A DNA stretch of 64,000 nt, taken from Vitellaria paradoxa (lineage: Eukaryota > Streptophyta > Magnoliopsida > Ericales > Sapotaceae). Below, piece by piece: positions 35,066 through 47,800 of the stretch (the stretch's first letter is position 1; each line of letters opens with the position of its first letter). The DNA lies in the NCBI GenBank assembly GCA_019916065.1, contig CM034242.1, forward strand, positions 45,692,626 through 45,756,625, written 5' to 3'. The translations under genes and the position numbers were made by a program. The notes below the pieces were generated by a model. That model saw only the letters and a list, made by a program, of their open reading frames with translations. It had not been told where the DNA came from and did no database searches.

Positions 35066-36206
35066 AAGTTCATAAATAGTGACCGGCCTCCAAAAACCCC
35101 TATAAAAAATAGATTCTAAGTTGCATTTATCATGGCCGGCCAATAGAAAAATGTCCATGAGACTGGGTTGGACAAAAAACAAAGCCCTGTTTTTTCACAG
35201 GTTTGACTTGAGTTGATGTGTATACGTTCAAATCTGTCATGACCCAACTCGTTTTTAATTTTATATATGTAATAAATATTATATATATTACATAATATAT
35301 ATTCTTTTGGGGTCAGAGAGAACCTACAATCGCTACTCATAAATATGCATTAGGTGAAACCCGTTCTGTGACTACATAATATATATTCCAGATTATGTTT
35401 ATAGACATGTTAGACTTAAAATTGTTCAAGAATCAGGTCCAGAATTTTAGAAAGACCCAAAATACTAGGTTAAACTAGATTTAGACAAAGTATATAATCG
35501 TAATAATTTCAACCCGAGCCAAATTTAATCCTCTATAAGAAACATAATTGTGTTTACGAATCCTCTTATTGCATAATAAAACTATAATATGTTCATTTTT
35601 TTAATATTTTAATTAGAATAAGATGATGAAATTATTTAAGATAAAAATACAATTAATTGATATAAAAATTGAAATTCAAATAAGCATAATTAAATCTACT
35701 GACTACAACTTCAAATTGTAGAGCGAAGAATACTAAATCAATTCCATTAGTATTTTTAGTACTCCAAAAAATATTATTTATTATGAGAGGTTATAGATTA
35801 CAGTGTGTGAGAAATCAAGATTTATATGTATTTAGTATTTTTATATAATATGTTATAACTTATTTTTTTCCTTTATTTGTATACTTATTTTTTATTAATT
35901 TTTACAAATTTTTTACCACTTCAAAGGCAACTTTGGCTCTATTTGGGATAGCAAAAAAATAAAAAAAATAAAATAAAAAATTCTGAAAAACTATAAAAGT
36001 TATTCATTTTTTTTTATCTTATTACACTAATTACAAACTCACATCTTATCTTATTTTATTTTATCATATTTTTATCATTTTAAACATACCTTTTACTTAT
36101 ATTTGGGAAATTTAAATAAAAATTTATTATTATATGATTCAATATGAGCACTATGCACATATTAAACAACTGCGCGCGTGTATGTGTATGTGTTTGTATA
36201 TATATG

Positions 36207-36210
<4 letters not shown>
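35066..36210. other. Gene-free AT-rich DNA upstream of the U-box gene
   Basis: No gene is recognisable. 35936-36090 is reminiscent of other GTTTGG-style AT-rich repeats, but its ends are unclear. Confidence 0.55.

Positions 36211-36246
<36 letters not shown>
36211..36246. repeat. (GA)n microsatellite in the likely 5' leader of the U-box gene
   Basis: About 17 GA units end roughly 115 bp before the start codon of the downstream gene. GA tracts in plant leaders are common and can vary in length between individuals. Confidence 0.85.
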
Positions 36247-36249
<3 letters not shown>

Positions 36250-36362
36250 AAGGATTTTGAATTAGTTTGGATTGGGTTAGACTTTGGAGTATATTCATAT
36301 CAAAGACGAAACATGCAAGAATTTTGTTAATTAAATTCTGTGGTTTGAGTGGGTGGTTGGGA

Positions 36363-38695
36363 ATGGCGAAAACTGGGGTGCTGTTGTTGGAGACTGAAAC
36401 GGCCGCGGCAGCGAAAACCACCACGGAGTCACTGAAGAAAGAGTTACAGAGACTTGTGGACGCCATAGTCGACGGCGACGATTACGGCGTCGACACCGCC
36501 GATCGGGCCATACGAACCTTGCGTGCTCTCAAGGATTTGAAGTTGAAGCAGCGCTCGGTTGGAGAAGGAGGAGGAGGAGGAGTCGACAATCTCACTTCCG
36601 CCACCGCCGCCGCCGCCGCCGTTCCCGATGAATTCCGGTGCCCTATTTCCAGAGAACTCATGAGAGACCCTGTTGTCTTGGCCACTGGACAGGTTCTTTA
36701 CCCTTCTAATCAACTATGCTGTTTTATTTTATTTATTTATTTATTTATTTTTCATGTGGGCTTTTTTTGGAATTGTCACTGTTTCTGGGATTGATGATTG
36801 CTTTCTTGAATTTTCTTTGAATTCTGTTTTTTTTTTGTTAAATTTACTTTGGTGAATGGAATATGAAATCTTGTGAAGGGAAGGTTTCCTTGGTCGGATT
36901 TTTCTAGAGTTACATTCTCTTTCCCCTCTCCTTTCTTCTTCCCCACCAAATCCTCAATCCAAACAGACTCGGGATAGGAAGAAGAAGAAGAAGAAGGAGG
37001 AAACATAAAATTTCAATATCATCGCCATGTCTGAATGGATTAAAAAAATATAATAAAATATAAGGTATTTTTCAATATATTAGTTTTTAATTTTATTAAT
37101 TTTAATTTCTTAAATTTCATGCCTTTACCCTTTTATTTTCTAGAAATTTTGAATCTCTATCCCTTTTCTTTTTTCTTGACAAATTCTTAGTCCAAACACA
37201 GCCGAAATGTTATTTGTTATATCAAATCATGTTGTCTGCTATTTCAATGATCAGATTATGGCAATAAGGGGTGGGCAAAAGAAGGTTGGAAATTTTGGGT
37301 GAATGCTGAAAATTCCCACTTTCATAAAAGAGGTCTAAAGAGAGAGAAATCAAAAAAATAAAAATAAAAAATATGGGATCCATTTTACAGAATTAATTTT
37401 GTTGCACTAGGAAATGTGAAGCTGATTTTGGGTTGGGAACTGATTTTATTATCTTATTTTCCCTGAGACCACAGAGTTGTCTCATTTAACTTTTTATGAT
37501 CATGTTGCTACTTCTTTCCCCTTTGTGCTTAATTTTTTCGTTTTATAGCTCTTGACACTATTTCATGATATCAAATTGAACGTGTTTGCTGAATGCTTCA
37601 TTTTTGGATTCACAGACTTATGATCGGTCATTCATTCAAAAGTGGCTTAAAGACGGACACCGAACGTGCCCTCAGACCCAAGAAGTCCTCTCCCATATGG
37701 TTCTCACCCCCAATCACTTGGTGCGAGCAATGATTTCACAATGGTGCAAAGAGCATGGCATGGAGTTACCAAACCCTGTTCAGGATGTTGATGATGAAGT
37801 AAACACTGAAGCTGACTGGGGCCGTTTGAATTCGCTGCTAGAGAAGATGTCATCTTCTATTTCTGATCAGAAAGAGGCTGCAAAACAGCTTCGACTGCTG
37901 ACAAAGAGGACGCCATCCTTCCGGGCTCTTTTCAGTGAGTCTACCAATGCCATTCCCCAGTTGCTGTATCCACTTTCCCCAGGGAAGGTTGATACCCATC
38001 CTGATCTCCAAGAGGATTTGATCACGACGGTTCTGAATCTCTCAATACATGACAGTAACAAGAAGCTAGTTGCTGAGAACCCTCTGGTCATCCCTCTACT
38101 TATTGAATCCCTGAAATTCGGAACCATCGAAACAAGGAGCAGTGCTGCAGCTACTTTCTTCACCTTATCAGCCCTTGATTCCAACAAGCACATTATTGGG
38201 AAATCGGGTGCTCTCAAACCTTTAATCGACCTTTTGGACGAAGGGCACCCATTAGCCATGAAAGATTCTGCTTCAGCAATTTTCAATCTCTGCCTTGTTG
38301 CTGATAATAAGGAACGGGCTGTCCGCGAAGGAGCAGTCAGCTTAATCTTGAAGAAAATCACGGATCGCGTGCTTGTCGATGAGTTGTTGTCCATTCTTGC
38401 AGTTCTTTCCAGCCATCAGAAGGCCCTTGAGGAGATGGGGGAGCTTGGGGCAATGCATTGCTTGCTTAGGATTATTAAAGAGAGCACTTGTGAACGCAAC
38501 AAGGAAAATTGTATCGCGATGATATACACAATGTGTATCAATGATCGGAATAAATTATGGGAGGTGAGGGAAGAGGAGAATGCGAATGGAACTGTCTCTA
38601 GTCTTGCAGAAACAGGAACTTCAAGGGCGAAGAGGAAGGCAGTTGGAATCCTGGAGAGGCTGAATAAAGCTGCTTTGGTTGCTCACACTGCTTAA
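36363..38695 (+). CDS. PUB9: U-box/ARM-repeat E3 ubiquitin ligase, PUB9-type
   Basis: Two exons, 36363-36692 and 37616-38695, encode 469 residues. The start is the Met opening MAKTGVLLLE, the same start style as Arabidopsis PUB9 (460 residues). An N-terminal helical region covers residues 1-85 with an Ala/Gly-rich linker. The U-box is at about 88-160 (EFRCPISRELMRDPVVLATG, then the CPQTQEVL part), and armadillo repeats fill about 185-455. U-box proteins pass ubiquitin from E2 to substrate; the ARM repeats bind targets. The intron splits the U-box after the ATGQ motif, a position common in PUB genes. The 923-bp intron is AT-rich without coding. A GA microsatellite lies in the presumed leader. 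No defect was seen. Confidence 0.93.
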
Positions 38696-39883
38696 TGAAT
38701 AGGAATGATCCCTTAATCCTTTGTACGCCCACTTCTGACTCTCTGTGAATACCATTTCTTCATTTGACACTACGTACATATCAATCCCATTTCTCTTTTC
38801 ACCTGTAGAAAGATATATGCCTTCCAATTTTTTTTTTTTTTTGGTCCTTCCTCTTCTTACCGAATCTTGAGATTCATACCCTGCTGAGTTCTTGTTTTCC
38901 TTTGGATTATGAATGAGCATAGAACAATGTTATTTGCACCTCTATTTGTCACAAATGATTTTACTACTAGTCTTTCTAAGTTTTATGCCTTGCTTGGAAC
39001 AAGGATTAAAATTTCATTTCCGTGTTTCGGTTAGCACAGAAACGGGAACATTTCGGAAACGTTTCAAGTGCTGTACAAAAATATTAAAATATTTAAAAAT
39101 GTTTAAAAATATTTATTAAAATTCATCTTAAACATACAAAAAAAATTAATAATAAAATAATTAAGCAACTTATTTTTTAGTATATTATGTTGTATTTTTT
39201 GTTTGTTTTATTACGTTAGAATTATTATACTACTAGCGTTCGTTTTGATCTACTAGAAAATGGAAAGTTTTCGACTGTTGACTCAAAATCAGTGGACTTT
39301 GGGATGTTTGCTCCTACGAGTTTTACTAATTGAGTGTCGATCCAAAACTATAAGACAGCTCAATGTACAAGTCTCTTATTTAATTAAAAAAAAAAGATTA
39401 TTTTCGAGCGTTGAACTTACATGGATTTTATTTATGGAGAATGAATTTAAAACTATAAAACAGCTCAATGCACAAAACTCTTATTTAGTAAAAGAAAAGA
39501 TTATTTTGAGTGTTGAACCTACGATCTTGGGGTTGTTTGGTTGCAAAAACACAACATTTACAAGTCATTTTAATGGTGTCGGCTCAGCTTTTGCTTTCTA
39601 GAGAGCTTTAATATTTTCTTTCAAACGTGCCAATGCAGGACTGCCTTGTGGACTAATTGACATATTCTTGGAAAGTCACCCATATGTGACACATTTGGTT
39701 GATATGAATGGATGAGAGGGACTGTTGTGTTAGAGGCCCTACCATTGCTGCCGCTGCTAACATCTTCAAGTGTCGGCACACAATTTGGGCATTAAAAAGC
39801 TTTTCTCTGTTTGTATAATACGAATACTTGTTTTGAGCGGCATTTAAGACAAATATTTAAAGATTAACCACCAAAAATAAGAA

Positions 39884-39918
<35 letters not shown>

Positions 39919-41240
39919 ACCGACAAATTTGGACGGTTGTGTATATGTATTTAACTTTATATAATGGAAGGGGAAAGGGGAAAAGTAGCTGAGATGTTAT
40001 ATTGAAATGCAATATGAGAGTAATGTGGTGACTCAAGAACCCAGAATCTATGTATCTCTCCCTTGTTCCAGCGAATGAATTCATAAATAAGTGCTGCAGC
40101 AGTTGTATCTAACATTCTGTTATGGAATTTTGGTGGCGTGGAGCCGAATTTGATCCCCCCATGGATTAGAAGAAGGTAAAAAGTGAAGGTAACAAAAGGG
40201 TTAAAGAGGATATAGATGACCCACTATTAATTTAAACATTTTTATTTTCCTTTATGATTATTTTTAAGTCACATTTATTATATATAATAAATATATAAAT
40301 TACACTACCAAACCACATTACCACTTCCATCATAATTTACAGGGTTTAAGTTATCTCCCTTAATAAAGAAAGCATAAATCATATTCTTCATTTATGAAAA
40401 ATTGGCATAATCTAAAAATGTTGACCTTATATATATATATATATATATATATGTATTGTGTTATAATAATAACAAATATGTGATGAAAATTGAATATTTT
40501 CTTTGAATAAGGCACACTAGTTAAAAACGTTTTGTCTTTCATCAAACTAATGCAAGTATACGAGTGGTGGAGGCTTTGTCTCTCATCAAACTAATACAAG
40601 TATGCGAGTGGTGGAGGGGTTTTGCCATGTAATATTATTATAGGGGCAGGGCTGCTAATTTATCTATAGAAATAGACAAGCAGTAGCATCAAAGCTTTTC
40701 CTAATTTATATGTTTTATTGGTAGGGTGGGGGGTCCATTTATGTGAGAAGGTGGGATTGATTTTTCTTTTGGAGTTTGACAAGCAGTACCACCACCCACG
40801 GCCCCATGGTTTAGACCTTTATTCTCTTTTATAAATTAGCCTTTTTGACAATGAAATATATATATATATATATATAGTATATAAACAGAGGGAAGAGAGT
40901 GCTTTTGTTGCCAGAAGGTTCCTTTTGTTCCCTTTCTAAAAAATAATCAAGTCTCCCACTTTTAAAAAATAATCAATTTATTAATAATGACCATCCGAAA
41001 CTAAAAATAAAAAATAAAAAAAAATAATAATACAGAGGGCTTGCTCCAGGTGGGGGGGGGGGAAGCCGAATTCACCACCTCCTATCAACTAGAGAACATT
41101 GTCCAGCAAGCAAAGCGATGTTATAGATTTTATTTTTTTAAGCAGGTTGTTCGTGGTACATTTTGGTAAAAGCGCACTCAATTATCTTTTATCGTGGTTG
41201 ATTTTGTGAATCCCTTTTTTTTTTTTTTTAAATAAAAAGT

Positions 41241-41303
<63 letters not shown>

Positions 41304-41952
41304 GAAATAGAAATACATTAACAAAGAATATGCGATTTTGGTTAGAGTGAACACGTCAATTTACGCTTAACTATGACTGGGTTTCAACTAAGTTGAGCCA
41401 AACTAAAATTTTGAATCACTGGAGCTCAGTTCAATTTATTAAGGGTGCATTTGATGCAATGAAAAATTCTGAAAATTTTTAAAAATTTTTAAAAATTATT
41501 CATTTTTTATATCACAGCACGAATTACGAACTCACAAATTATCTCACTCTATCTCACTTTTTGTTAGTCCAAATACCTCCTAATATTAAGTTTAAGTTTT
41601 TGAATAAATTTGAACTGGACTCAATAAAAAAAAAAGAAAAAAAGTTCAATATTAATTTACGAGCAATTCAGTTAATTTATCGAGGTAGTCCGTAAGCTTT
41701 CGATTGAGTATTTCTAAGCTCGAATTAAATTTTAAACAAGGTAAAAATTAAGTTTGATTCCAGCACGTTAAAGTTATAAACCAAACTTAAAAAACAAAAA
41801 GTTAAAAAGACTCTTGGCCAACCCTAGAGCAAGTCGTATGCCAATATTTAATAATAGAAACACATTAATTTTAATTTCTCTCTCAAATCAAGCTACCTAA
41901 AGCTAACAGTTTAAGTATAGTATAGGAGGAGATTGCTTAATTACGCTATATG
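38696..41952. other. Gene-free stretch with microsatellites
   Basis: It holds a diverged two-copy ~105-bp tandem repeat at 39340-39530 (AAAACTATAA(G/A)ACAGCTCAATG). (TA)n tracts are at 39887-39915, about 40430-40452, 40855-40877 and 41254-41300, and a G-run is near 41052. 40530-40620 has a short duplicated segment (TTTTGTCTTTCATCAAACTAAT / TTTGTCTCTCATCAAACTAAT). 41448-41585 resembles a GTTTG-ended AT-rich repeat. No gene is visible. Confidence 0.6.
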
Positions 41953-42117
41953 GGTTTGTTTGGAGTAAGAAAAAATGAGATAAATGGAGATAAATTGTGG
42001 TTTGGGAGGAGTTCGTAATGCGTGCAGTGAGAAAAAAAAGTTGATGTGATATAAAGTTAACAGAGATTAATAGAAATTTTTAGAGATTTTTAGCAAATTT
42101 TTACAAACCAAACGGGC
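41953..42117. mobile_element. MITE family copy 2
   Basis: It begins GGGTTTGTTTGGAGTAAG and ends CAAACCAAACGGGC, matching the unit at 7231-7399 along its length with scattered changes. Non-coding. Confidence 0.7.
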
Positions 42118-42610
42118 TCATAGCTACCTATAAATATATCTATACCGGAATGGGAGGCACACAGCATGGGCTTGGCAAAATTACTATTATACCAGAAAGG
42201 TGATAGTTTAGCAAAATTAATTCATTAGGGCAATGTTTGGAACATAAATTTGTAACGGGAAAGAAAACGTTTAAAAAAAAAAAAGGGTAAGAATACAAAA
42301 TGAAGTGAAAAAATTAAATTTATTTTATTTTTTTATTAAATTAGAAAAATAAGACTAAAATGAAAAAACATTTATAAGACAAATGAAAAAATATTTATTA
42401 ACAAAGTTTAACTTCTACTTGATTAAACATATAAAAATTACACAGATTATAAATTTTATTTTCTTTTCATTCTTCTTTTTTCTCTACAAATCCATGTTCC
42501 AAACATCTAGTAAATGTAAGGTGATAAAGAAGACATTTTAGGATCAAAGGAAAGTTGGACAATGCCTCACAAAATTAATCCAGGGCCATTGTTTGAACTA
42601 TACATACATA

Positions 42611-42612
42611 CA

Positions 42613-42649
<37 letters not shown>

Positions 42650-42718
42650 GCCTTTTCTCCTATTAATGTGCCATATCGAATAGTTAATAGAAGTTGCGTT
42701 AAGGACTCAAAAGCTACA

Positions 42719-42763
<45 letters not shown>

Positions 42764-42828
42764 GCCTTTTCTCCTATTAATGTGCCATATCGAATAGTTA
42801 ATAGAAGTTGCGTTAAGGACTCAAAAGC
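42611..42828. repeat. Tandem duplication joined through an AT microsatellite
   Basis: Unit A (42611-42716) and unit B (42717-42828) each start CATGCATATATA..., run through a (TA)n tract, then carry the same ~85 bp ending GGACTCAAAAGC. The unique part looks identical; only the AT length differs. The duplication is therefore recent or homogenised. The open frames on both strands arise from it. Confidence 0.9.
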
Positions 42829-43033
42829 ATCCCGCTTGATGTGCATCACACAAAATTTATGCTCAGTTTGGGTTGGATAGATTGTACTTCCTTCATCCTG
42901 GCATATTTTTGTATGACCAAATACCAAATACATGTAATAAAAGAATACACACACACGTAAACATTTAAATATGGATGAATATACAGAACACACACATATA
43001 TATACACTGACACTAAAATAAAACATAAAAACT

Positions 43034-43911
43034 CCGTTTGGTAATATTTTTGTTTTCTATTTTTCTGTTTATATTTTCAAAATTTTATAAACTTGTAACA
43101 GAAACATGTTTGTAAGATTTGTTTATGTTTTTTGTTTCAAAAAAAATATAAACTTAAACCAAAAAACGTAAACAGAAAAAAATTTTTTTTTTCACTTTTT
43201 CCTTTTTGTTGCAAACATTTTGTCAACTCTAGTACTTTATTCATTTTTGTTACATCATATTAAAATAAATTATTTTATTCAAATATTTTATTAAAATAAA
43301 ATTATTTTTAATAAATAATATAATTAAATTAATATGTAATATCTATTATTAATTTATTTCTAATAAATAATTAAATTAAATTAAATTAGTTAATTTAATT
43401 AATATAAAAATATTTTATTAAATTATTTTTAATAATTATTATAATTAAATAATTTAATTTAATTTAATAACTAATTTAATTTATTTATTTAATATGAATT
43501 ATATTTTATTAAATTATTTTTAATAAATATCATAATTAAATTATTTAAATTATCATGAAATATATTTTATTCAATTATTTTTAATAAATAATATAATTAA
43601 ATTATAATTAATATATTTTATATTTACTGAATTAAATGATATAATATTTATATTTTATTCAATTATTTTTAATAAATAACATAATTAACTTAAATTAATA
43701 TAAAATATATTTATTAAATTCAATTAATTTTTGAAAAAACTAATAAAATTAAATATTTTACGAAAATAAAAAATTAGTAATTGTAAACAACGTTATATTT
43801 TCAAACGCCGTTTTAGTTTCATTTCAGAAAAAAAAATGACAATAAAAATAAAAAAACAAAAAATATAAACATATAAACGTAAATAAAAAAAATGATAACG
43901 TTATTAAACGG
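43034..43911. mobile_element. Possible inverted-repeat element with very AT-rich core
   Basis: The left end is CCGTTTGGTAATATTTTTG; the right end in reverse is CCGTTTAATAACGTTATC. The core (43255-43740) is almost pure A/T built from AATTATTTTTAATAAATA-type words. It has no coding capacity. No target duplication was established. Confidence 0.45.
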
Positions 43912-43972
43912 CTCTAAAATGATCCAGAGTGATTTCCTTCGCACTTTTCACCAAGGGGAGAAAAATAATCTC

Positions 43973-44072
43973 CTTGACACTAACCCAGTACAAAGTTGTA
44001 AAAAAATTAAAAAAGTCAGCTTCTTGACACTAACCCACTACAAAGTTGTCAAAAAATTAAAAAAAGTAAGCT
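43973..44072. repeat. Two-copy 50-bp tandem repeat
   Basis: CTTGACACTAACCCA(G/C)TACAAAGTTGT starts at 43973 and again at 44023, each followed by an A-rich tail. Confidence 0.75.
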
Positions 44073-44854
44073 TTAGTAAAAGGATAGGATAAGATAAAGA
44101 CAAGATAACACTAGATTAGCAGAATTTGATCCCCTCTGGCCCTTTAGTCACAAGAGCAGTGCCCAGAAATTATAAAATCAATTATTAGCCGCGACTTCAG
44201 TCCATGACAGACGGACATATGTAATATGGAACGTATATATCTACATTGGTAGCATAGAAAGTTAGTGTGGTGATTTATATATCTAAGGGGTGAGTTATCC
44301 TAAGTATGTGAGTTGTAACACATGGTCAAACAGCACATCTCTAAAAATGCAATGAAGTTTAGACATCGCAACCCGATTACATTTAAGTGAAGCATGGAAT
44401 AATATTTCAAGAATATAAAGGTAGGCCACAGGCTTGCTTCTATACGAAGACGAATTTCCAAAAGACTATATAATTAGAATAGATTGTACATAATTTTGTT
44501 GCCACTATCTCTTTTAGGGAAACACCTACGAGGGCCACTAACCATTAATCCATGAAAATATATAAATATATAGTTAATTTTCATCCTTTTCCAAAAAAAG
44601 TTGCAATAGCCACTTCCATTTGGGAGAATTTCACAAAATAAAAACACCGCATAATGCAGGTAGCATCATCCAAAGGTACAAAATGCCCGTTCTGTTGCTT
44701 TGATATTAGTGCCCTACCAAACAAAACTACCGAGCACTTTGTTCCAACACGTCGTCTTTATCCAACAACAAGAGAGAAAAAGTGTATCATTATTTGAGAG
44801 TTCTAAGGCCAAAAGCCAAAGCCCATGCGAAGCAGATCTAAGGACAAGCAAGGT
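44073..44854. other. Gene-free; probable 3' end region of the NDUFA6 gene
   Basis: Nothing coding was recognised. The part nearest 44855 should include the 3' UTR of the minus-strand NDUFA6 gene, but its end cannot be placed. Confidence 0.5.
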
Positions 44855-47800
44855 TCAAAAGTAGTTGCTCTTATAGAATTTTTTTAAGAAGTCAGAGATA
44901 CCCTGATCCTTGGTGCCCAAATCCTGCACAAGCCCCTGGCGCCCAACCACATATTGGCCAATAATGTGGTGCCTCTGTTTTGCATGCTCCACAATGTTGC
45001 CCAGCTCTTCCATCCCCTTGAAGAGCAGCATATCAATCACCTGCAGATTTACTAAAAGCAATCAGCAAAATTGGGAAGGCCATTTTTTAGGGTACAAGTA
45101 TCTCATATCATGGTTCAAAGTCGCGGTTATGCCAACCATTTGGGTCACCTAACTTTTTATGCAGTTGCAACATCGCATTGGGCAACACGTGACAATTAGC
45201 TAATTAGAGGCCTTAAAAAGTTCAAATGGGAAGTAGGGCCTTTACGACAAACTTAAGACAAAGCACTTCTTCTACTAACACAATTTCCCATATGATATTA
45301 AGAGTGGCATCTGATGAAAACTGGCAAACAGGGAAAGAAAAGAAAAAATTAATTGCTTCTACACCAAAACTGCAAACAAACTAGCAGAAAAACTAAGACT
45401 TCCAACAAACAAAAATAGATATACTTGCCCAAAAAAAAAATGATACATTCTGATAATAGACACATTTCAAATTCTATGTGAAGAGGAATAAGCTTATTCC
45501 AAGTGCCCCACGACTCTGCTCACTAGATCAACCTCGTTTTTGAAGGCAACTAATTAACAAAGAATTGGATGTACTAGTTCTAACTTCAAAAGTACCTAAC
45601 ATGGGTAGCAAAAGAGAATTGACGTCCAATTTTGTGGCATAACATTCATCTGATCCACAAGATTTTTAATTGAAAATCCCATTATAGGGCATGATTTAAA
45701 ATCTTATCACGATATTCTGATTGCTAGGATGACTCAAATTTATGATTTTATCACTTTCCTTCAAAATAGAAGAGAACGTCATTGATTCTATTGGACTCCA
45801 TAACTCAGTGGGATACAACACTTCTTATGCTGTCCTCCATGTTTGATAAAGAGGAACAGTTGTTCTTAAGCAAAAGTTGCACAACAGATACTCATGTTTT
45901 TATTTTTATTTTATTTTATTTTTTCCCACAAAATAAGAAATGCCTCCCCTTCAAATTTAAAATCAAAATGGAAGATCTTGTCCTATCCAAAATTAATGAA
46001 GAATTATTACTTGAATAGAGATCAATTTGCTAATCCACCATAGAGCCAGTAATCTAGTGATGCAGGACAGATTTGGAAGAGGATTAATGGTGCTGGAAAC
46101 ACTTGAAAATAGGACTGTTAGGGACAGCGAACAGTGGACGTGAATGGTGTTTGTATGTAGAAGAGGAAGGCTTGGATAAGGATAGGTCTAGGTATCACAC
46201 CTAGGGCTCTTTAGCATCACACCAAAGAAAAGATTGCATCACACAATCAAAAGCTTAAAGCGACCTTTTTTTTCATTTCCTCGACATGTCTTGCCATAAG
46301 GCTTACAATCTTATTTATACTTGTTTTATACTTGTTTCAACTATAACTCTAGAACTTCCCAAATTAAATGACTTTCAACTAATATTAAACTCCCAAGTGA
46401 CTCTACATTAATTACATAGAAGAACCAAGAGACTTCTAACCTTAGGAATCCAACCCATAAGACTCCTTTATTAATAACATGAGAGAACCAAAAGACTACA
46501 TTAATAATATAGAGAACCAAAAGATTTCTAACCCCAAAAGACTCTTAAGGAATCCAAGAGCCAGGTCTAGTTAATATCCCAAGTAGACCCCACATCATCT
46601 ACCATATGCCAAATTAAAGCTTAGGCCTTAGAGGGTTCAAGGGGGCTGCAATGAAGAAATGAAAGGTTGAGATTTATTTTCACTTTAATAATGCGTGACT
46701 TTTTACATTCTGCATTAATTGTGTTCCAATCAAATTTTTTTAACTTTTATTTTTATTTTGAAAATAATTTTAATTAAATTAAATTAGAACCATTCGATTA
46801 AAAACAATTAAATCTGAGCCTTTCGTTTCTTCACTGCAGCTTTTTCACTGTAGTCCCCTGGAATCCGGCCTTAGAACCATCTAGTCCACGTCTTTGTAGA
46901 CTTTTATTGGGTGCTGCCATTTTTCATCATCTAGTTAAACCAATCTGGCTTCCTAAATGTGCAATATCATATGGGAAATTGTGTCTTTTACCATTCAATA
47001 ATTTGTCAAAATAATTTCTTCGCCTCTCTTTGATTTACTCATTTTGCACTAGTACTTGTAAGCCCACATTCTAATGCATTTTATAAGATTAAAATCTCGA
47101 AATTTTCTTTCTCACAATTTAGCAAGTTTATACCTTTTTTCCCATTCCTTCGTTCCAAAATTGTTATAAAGATCATCATAAACTTTAAATGTAACATTTC
47201 TAATTGTTTTTTTCATTCTAATGCACTCGTATCTCTCCTAGTTTTTTTCATTTTTACACTTTCACCACATTTATTACATCCATGCTTTGTTTTAATAACA
47301 CTTTGTACCTCTGCATCCCCTTGAATCCTTATCTAGAGGACCCCTCGTTATCGAATGTTCAAGAATTTCTTTTCTTATCACTTTAATAGGCATACTTAGT
47401 TTGTTCCACATTATATCTATTTTACCATCTAAATTTCAACCAACTTTATTTTCGATTTTATCTTTGAATAGATTAAACTTCTATTGTTTTAGATTCCACC
47501 ATCTAATTCTAGGATTTCTAATGGGTTTCATTTTTATTAGGTTTGGCCTTTAAGTTTAATGTTTAATACGGTTAGTCTTACGTTATGATGTTAAACTTTC
47601 ACCATATATAACCTTACAATTTTTGCATGTTAACTTATCTAGTTTTCTAGTTAAGAAGAAGTCGGTTTGACTTGTAGTTTATCCACTTTTATAAGCAATT
47701 AAATGTAATCTCTTTCTCTAAAATAAGTGTTTGCTATTATCACATCATTATCACCAATGTGGTTCAAAATATTGTCCGAGACAGCCTATAGATCAATATC

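Noticed and set aside
36080..36466. Minus-strand frame of 128 codons upstream of the U-box gene
   Set aside because: It runs through the GA microsatellite and antisense to U-box exon 1; a shadow frame.
42593..43026. Open frames containing IYIYIYIY stretches
   Set aside because: They are (TA)n microsatellite translations within a tandem duplication.
43255..43740. Replication origin or matrix-attachment region in the nearly pure AT core
   Set aside because: AT-richness alone is weak evidence, and the stretch sits inside an apparent inverted-repeat element.
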